NCBI GenBank assembly: GCA_016193385.1 | Contig: JACPSF010000008.1 | Coordinates: 1 to 5,821, forward strand | DNA from: Deltaproteobacteria bacterium | Lineage (GTDB): Bacteria > Desulfobacterota_B > Binatia > UBA9968 | Length of the DNA: 5,821 nucleotides | Reading direction: 5' to 3' | In this document: in pieces, positions 5,710 through 5,821 of the stretch | How positions within the stretch are numbered: the first letter of the stretch is position 1 | How the letters are laid out: every line of letters starts with the position of its first letter | Notes under the pieces: generated by a model | The model's input: only the letters and a program-made list of their open reading frames with translations | Told to the model about the DNA's origin: nothing | The model's database searches: none | Made by a program: the position numbers and the translations under genes

Positions 5710-5821
5710 ATGCGCATCATTGCCCGCCGGACACTCCGTGAGTTCGTCGAGTCCCGAGCGGCCCACAAGGATCAGGCGGCACTGAAAGCAGCCCTCGATG
5801 CATGGTTTGACGAGGTGCGCA
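5710..5821 (+). CDS. higB: HigB-family mRNA interferase toxin (3' partial)
   Basis: The frame from ATG 5710 stays open to the right edge and gives 37 residues: MRIIARRTLREFVESR, then a helical stretch, then LDAWFDEVR. This matches the N-terminus of the HigB_toxin (RelE-like) family, where MRIIxxxxLREFxE and a following AW(Y/F)xE(V/A) are characteristic. Such toxins cleave mRNA on the ribosome and are neutralised by a HigA helix-turn-helix antitoxin, normally encoded directly downstream; that gene would be outside this window. In the usual HigB sequence the linker between these motifs is HPDAEQ-like; here it is a few residues longer (AAHKDQAALKAA). No good Shine-Dalgarno sequence precedes the ATG. 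The catalytic C-terminal part is not visible, so activity cannot be judged. Confidence 0.8.
   Translation, partial: MRIIARRTLREFVESRAAHKDQAALKAALDAWFDEVR

Noticed and set aside
5551..5766. A 71-codon minus-strand open frame across the GST remnant and higB start
   Set aside because: It is antisense to two recognisable coding stretches on the plus strand and has no similarity to a known family.

Overview
The window looks like chromosomal DNA from a moderately GC-rich, Gram-negative-type (diderm) bacterium. A tripartite tricarboxylate transporter (TTT) membrane pair implies a periplasm. A HemQ-type coproheme decarboxylase implies the coproporphyrin-dependent haem pathway, which is usual in Gram-positive bacteria and some deep-branching diderms but not in typical Proteobacteria. 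That combination fits lineages such as Rokubacteria/NC10, Tectomicrobia, Acidobacteria or deltaproteobacterial relatives. This is inference from family distributions, and no ribosomal or other marker is present.

Layout. (1) Positions 1-1707, plus strand: the C-terminal three quarters of a TctA large permease (cut by the window edge), overlapping by 20 nt a TctB small permease that starts with TTG. A short palindrome followed by T residues lies just after tctB. (2) Positions 1747-5429, minus strand and convergent with tctAB: a likely transcription unit read ubiD-like, then hemQ, then an ArsB/NhaD-superfamily permease. It is driven by a near-consensus sigma70-type promoter at 5454-5482 (TTGACA, 17 bp, TAGTAT) with a well-placed GAGGAG ribosome binding site. 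ubiD and hemQ overlap by 13 nt; the permease follows after 126 nt. (3) Positions 5430-5821: the promoter region, a 5'-truncated remnant of a glutathione S-transferase (only about the last 50 codons), and the start of a HigB-type mRNA-interferase toxin gene that runs off the right edge. A perfect 6+5+6 inverted repeat sits in front of the toxin and is a plausible autoregulatory operator.

How the parts may work together: TctAB (with an unseen periplasmic binding protein) and the ArsB/NhaD-type permease are candidate carboxylate or anion transporters. The UbiD-family enzyme is a prenylated-FMN-dependent (de)carboxylase with its catalytic Arg-Glu-Glu set intact. A carboxylate uptake and decarboxylation locus is therefore plausible but unproven. 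HemQ performs a separate, haem-forming decarboxylation, and its overlap with ubiD is the most interesting arrangement here. The right edge, with a gene remnant beside a toxin-antitoxin module, looks like a rearranged junction. I did not find a clear novel defence system, CRISPR array, RNA gene or insertion sequence.
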